This document shows positions 62,101-64,000 of a DNA stretch of 64,000 nt, piece by piece (position 1 is the stretch's first letter; every line of letters begins with the position of its first letter). The stretch spans positions 496,001-560,000 of the forward strand of contig JADKGY010000008.1 in NCBI GenBank assembly GCA_016722045.1, written 5' to 3'. A program made the translations under genes and the position numbers. The notes under the pieces are model-generated. The model was not told the DNA's origin. It ran no database searches and was given only the letters and a program-made list of their open reading frames with translations. Source of the DNA: Candidatus Opimibacter skivensis (GTDB lineage: Bacteria > Bacteroidota > Bacteroidia > Chitinophagales > Saprospiraceae).

Positions 62101-64000
62101 AGGCATCGGGTTGTTCTGTCCAGAGTGTCGATCAAATAGTAACTGTTGTTTCAGATCCATTAATTACAGTAGAGCCTGTAGGGTTCGTAGAATGTATCGG
62201 ACAAACAAATGCTTTGACGGTTACGGTATCTGGTGGTACAGGGACATATACATATCAATGGCAGGTTGGCACCACGTCAACAGGACCATGGAATACTGTA
62301 GGTAGCAATAGCAATACATATACACCACCTAGCGTAATTACCGGAACAAATTTTTACAGAGTTAATATCACAACGTCCGGAGCAGGTTGCAATTCACTTA
62401 CAAGTGCTGTAGTAACTGTGCAAATCACAGGACCTGCCTCTGTGAGCATATCTGTCAACAATCCTGTAATCTGTCTTGGTGGTTCATCAGTTATCACATC
62501 AACTGTGACAAACGGTTCAGGAACATATTCCTATTTATGGCAGCGAAGTCCTGCCGGTTTAAATACATGGTCCACTGCACCGTCTCCTAATACTTTAGCA
62601 AATTATACTGTGCCTTCAGGTAGTGTAGGTTCGTTTGACTACAGAGTATTAGTAACGGATGTACTTTGGAATTGTGGAAATCCGGTTTCAAGTTCTGTCA
62701 ATGTTGTTGTTCAGAGTCAGCCGGTAGTTAATGTAAGTACTAGTGATGGATATATTTGTATAGGAGGAACCGCATTGTTGGTATCAACGCCATCAGGGGG
62801 CTCGGGAACATATACATTTCAGTGGCAATCAAGTCCAACCGGAGGTAATCCATGGACAAATGTATCCCCAGGGGGTACAAATCAAAATTTAAGTGTAGCA
62901 GGAAATATTGCAGGTACAACTTATTACAGAGTGATGGTAACAGATCCTGCAAATAACTGTACTGATCCTACTTCAAATGCAGTAACCGTGACTGTGATAC
63001 CACAGCCGACGGTATCAGTGAGCACCCTTACGCCAACGATATGTATTGATGGAACGTTTACAATTTCATCTACTGTCAATAACGGATCAGGAATATATTC
63101 TTATCAATGGCAATCAGGAACTACATCTACAGGGCCATGGACCAATATCACTGTGAATGGTGATCAATCTGAATACTCTGATATTCTATCGTCACCCGGA
63201 GTAAGATATTATAGGGTCATCGTCGATGATCTGGCTAGTGGCTGCGGAATAATGACATCTGTAGCTGTTTCCATTACAGTCAATTCAAATCCTACCGTTA
63301 CAGTTTCGCCAGCAGGTCAAACTGTATGTATCGGAGGTCCTGCAACGCTCACTGCAACAGTGTTAAGTGGTTCAGGTAATTTTCAATATCAATGGGAACA
63401 GAGTCCTGATGGTTCCTCATGGTCGAATGTAGCCAGTGGTGGAAATGCAGTGACATATAATCCACCGACAGGGGCTCTGACATCAACATATTATAGAGTT
63501 TGGATCAATGATATTGGAAGCGGATGCGCCGACCTTTATTCCGGGTCTGTATTTGTCAATGTTCATGACCAACCTACAGTATCTATCGCTGCAAATAATC
63601 CTATCATTTGTGTAGGAGGTAGTTCGACAATCAGCGCTACTATATTAAATGGCTCTGGAACTTATACATACCAGTGGCAGCAAAGTGTAAACGGTACTTC
63701 AGGCTGGGCTAATGTAGCTTCCAATGGAACAAATGCAACTTACAATGTTCCATCCGCCTCTGCCGGTTCACTTTTTTACAGATTAATTCTTTCTGATATT
63801 GGCAGTGGTTGTGCAGACCCTATTTCCAATAATGTCAATGTTACTGTTCAAAGTCTTCCTACAGTTACAGTAGCTGCAACCGGAAGTGTGATTTGTATTG
63901 GCGGTAGTTCGACAGTCAATTCAACCGTATTGAACGGATCAGGATTTTATTCTTATCAGTGGCAATCGAGCCCAACTGGTGCGGGTGGGTCATGGAGTAA
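56181..64000 (+). CDS. Giant SBBP-like/GEVED/HYR/Ig-like repeat protein, 3' end outside window
   Basis: The frame from ATG 56181 stays open to the window edge (2,606 codons visible). The hydrophobic signal segment (CMVLVIGLITTTIAFGQ) sits at about residues 74-90, so TTG 56385, giving MKLSCMVLVIGL at the N-terminus, is a credible alternative start. Parts by residue from 56181: a DUF7948-like region opened by RFMENKGQ (about 115-345); SBBP-type beta-propeller-like repeats (about 347-834, YSTYLGSASDEAIG, GTYVGGAGNEEFND); a GEVED domain (about 840-1012, DYSDAPASYG, DLNGDGQF, SGEVEDYL); a Cys-containing stretch with AACQTQAAIDAKYATWLAS (about 1012-1093); three HYR modules (about 1096-1350); then at least 14 Ig-like repeats. 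Extracellular adhesive or matrix role inferred. Its C-terminal sorting signal is not in view. Confidence 0.85.
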   Translation, partial: MRKTTVTAESLLPVSLPFLSGFLKKLCRSCGVTINVASVIAYYTVNLLHLDLLRDKIKLAQTSPSFQNLKLSCMVLVIGLITTTIAFGQTEEKTKEMQELDARVRSTLKENAQTIRFMENKGQLENKAVLYYFENANGGVYIEQGRIRFVAIKDSLITEEHEEHDEDETLPFAEDEHTRVITSTHTFSLYLNGANLNPAIKLGDSFKENYNYYLGEDSKTWASGVKASKELTLEDLYPGIDLRLYSTSNGSMEFDWLMDPGADFSKVKMRFSGQDDLSIDQGGNLSVGLRFTNVKFDIPESYQVTAEGKVPVKFSFNKLDKQTIEFTTTSTIDPRFPLIIDPTLTWGTFLDANNSTFDAYLYAIEVDPADGTVYCAGGTNRNFPTNAAPYDADGYLNVINGLTGQPSSPIPMVAVVYRINNTGTDLLDLTLFGPATAASPNELFFQALSLSPTGVFVGGITNVAIPAAGTQFDNSLNLGDGFVAVFSRDLGTLVYSTYLGSASDEAIGVTTVRAVNDNTFYVGMTVNAAVPGSYISAGAASTTFGGGTDMYIAKFTNMNVLNWGTYVGGAGNEEFNDLEFYGDGRVAFAGSTTGAITEVNPGGTTGSGTDGVLGVLNNAGTGFNYLDKIGGSGADRINDVEVVGTTLFWTGSASAGFPVSASGVYDNTHNGSTDVVVGKVSEAGGAGTYGATFYGTASADIGNGIRLVTETDCEGVQTVFLLVFGTVGGTGLPVVNINGETFYQAASQGGIDMFFAGFTNSLSTLLYGTYMGGNQNDYLGETGVPKGSNHLWVNNADVYLGTTTHSAAHSPTLVAGGFDLTKTNGTNDSHIILSIEFNTIIERDYSDAPASYGAPSHILDCQALRIGPLLDPEAGPFPGVQANGDDTNGLDDEDGVTTLPSFSAGGPQNISVTVSNLVNTTLTVANLYGWIDLNGDGQFSVGEFATTTLAVGFTGSKTLTWSNVTVSGPATSHYLRIRLTKNNLLDNVATTAVDERSTGSASSGEVEDYLAVELTCPAPANEAACQTQAAIDAKYATWLASVKAGGGCNGVLTNNSTGAPSSCGGVKTVIFTYTSACAPLVLTCSSTFTVAADASPVITTCAVTRNIIGCNTAAITTPSYSATTVASTEAVFEAAPNLGITSDACGITAVTYIDVATGTCPIVVKRKWTVSDVCGNTATCIQTINVTDNVLPAVVCPANVTITCTASTLPAGTGTATGTDNCATPTITFTDVTVASPTCAQNYSITRTWRATDNCGNTSTCNQTITISDLTAPVITCPVNLTLECTINTLPANTGTATATDNCGGVPVITFTDVTVSSGRPGEYTITRTWKATDPCGNMVTCNQTIVVIDSNSPVITTQPANISECIGGTSTMTVVISGGSGTILYQWQSSPNGTSGWVNAVGTGSTTPTYTPPSVSAGVTFYRVLITSATNGCGQAISNNATATIVLDPTVSLAVDDNTICDGGISVITATVSGGAGTASYQWQHDFPSAGTTWVDEGGNVNPFTTPVLATGTHTYRVLITQSGSQCDVVSTTLTITVSDDPTVTIINSNPTICNGGTSLLTANPSGGTGTNSFQWQQLVAAVWTNVSNSQSYTTDILTTPGTYTYRVIVTQNSSGCLVISSNTIVTVVDDPVVSVAASALTICDGGTSLFTATVTGGTGTNVYQWQSFNGTIWSNVGTNQNTYTTPVLTIGTYTYRVLVTQAAGCDAVSANQVVNVVADPTVSVIIAEPSICSGGTTLLTANVTGGTGTTVYQWQFNSTGVTWINVGSNQNTYTTPVLSTTGTYSYRVLITQASGCAVQSANADVVVVADPTVSIVSTGLSICDGGTSTFTATVTGGTGTNLFQWQFNSTGVTWVNVGTNSNVYTTPVLTIGSYTYRLIVTQAAGCSVQSTNQTVVVSADPTISVGINNPTLCIGGTATLTATVSGGTGTNVYAWQENVLGTWTPVGTNQNTFTTPTLNSNGTFTYRVIVTQASGCSVQSVDQIVTVVSDPLITVEPVGFVECIGQTNALTVTVSGGTGTYTYQWQVGTTSTGPWNTVGSNSNTYTPPSVITGTNFYRVNITTSGAGCNSLTSAVVTVQITGPASVSISVNNPVICLGGSSVITSTVTNGSGTYSYLWQRSPAGLNTWSTAPSPNTLANYTVPSGSVGSFDYRVLVTDVLWNCGNPVSSSVNVVVQSQPVVNVSTSDGYICIGGTALLVSTPSGGSGTYTFQWQSSPTGGNPWTNVSPGGTNQNLSVAGNIAGTTYYRVMVTDPANNCTDPTSNAVTVTVIPQPTVSVSTLTPTICIDGTFTISSTVNNGSGIYSYQWQSGTTSTGPWTNITVNGDQSEYSDILSSPGVRYYRVIVDDLASGCGIMTSVAVSITVNSNPTVTVSPAGQTVCIGGPATLTATVLSGSGNFQYQWEQSPDGSSWSNVASGGNAVTYNPPTGALTSTYYRVWINDIGSGCADLYSGSVFVNVHDQPTVSIAANNPIICVGGSSTISATILNGSGTYTYQWQQSVNGTSGWANVASNGTNATYNVPSASAGSLFYRLILSDIGSGCADPISNNVNVTVQSLPTVTVAATGSVICIGGSSTVNSTVLNGSGFYSYQWQSSPTGAGGSWS
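60232..64000 (+). repeat. Array of at least 14 Ig-like repeats, running off the window
   Basis: Units of about 85-95 residues carry TICxGGTSxxTATV, a central YQWQ, and YRVxVTQ or YRVLIT. Units are diverged apart from locally similar pairs, for example around 61383-61870, where NSTGVTW and NVG recur. The array continues beyond base 64000. Confidence 0.85.

Noticed and set aside
56181..64000. Possible frameshift, because short internal frames on both strands are open here
   Set aside because: Codon phase was checked at several points (57000, 59040, 61080, 63000) and the frame from 56181 is continuous to the window edge.

Overview
The window looks like a piece of a Bacteroidota chromosome, most likely a marine or aquatic member of the Saprospiria. 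The evidence is the modest GC content with AT-rich spacers, promoter elements of the TAnnTTTG type, type IX secretion (T9SS) type A C-terminal sorting domains, and a set of giant extracellular proteins built from HYR, DUF11, PKD, SdrD-B, GEVED, cohesin-like and dockerin modules. No tRNA, rRNA, CRISPR array, transposase or phage gene was recognised. Both ends of the window fall inside giant genes.

Layout, left to right on the plus strand: (1) 1-14514, the 3' part of a >4,830-residue protein with 12 A and 6 B HYR-like modules, 18 DUF11 repeats with acidic linkers, and a C-terminal dockerin-like end. (2) 14899-19707, a von Willebrand A (vWA) protein with the same C-terminal end. (3) 19794-20810, a small cohesin-like protein with a T9SS tail. 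(4) 21315-31595, 31917-40703 and 41418-46544, three tandem paralogues sharing a large C-terminal half (PKD-like, long HYR-like region, dockerin, second cohesin-like domain, T9SS tail). The first two start with a cohesin-like domain and an HYR array. In the third this is replaced by an ice-binding-like DUF3494 domain. (5) 46832-53389, a second vWA/HYR/PKD/SdrD-B protein ending in a beta-helix-like segment. On the minus strand follow a small Cys-rich lipoprotein (53487-53798) and the only housekeeping gene, gpmI (53933-55450). (6) From 56181 a further giant gene (DUF7948/SBBP-like, GEVED, HYR, at least 14 Ig-like repeats) runs off the right edge.

The genes appear to make surface or secreted adhesive or structural proteins exported by Sec and T9SS. 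Strong hairpin terminators follow five of them, so most are separate transcripts. Genes 14899 and 19794 have only 86 bases and no terminator between them and may be co-transcribed. Cohesin-like domains occur in proteins with T9SS tails, and dockerin-like loops occur both there and at the ends of two proteins without such tails. This suggests (inference only) a calcium-dependent, cellulosome-like surface assembly.

The region is shaped by recombination. Repeat units are all multiples of three bases and several form higher-order repeats. A 3.9 kb segment is nearly identical in two neighbouring genes and stops sharply at the stop codon. The promoter-leader of gene 31917 is also duplicated, and in the copy it now drives a short orphan ORF before the DUF3494 fusion gene.
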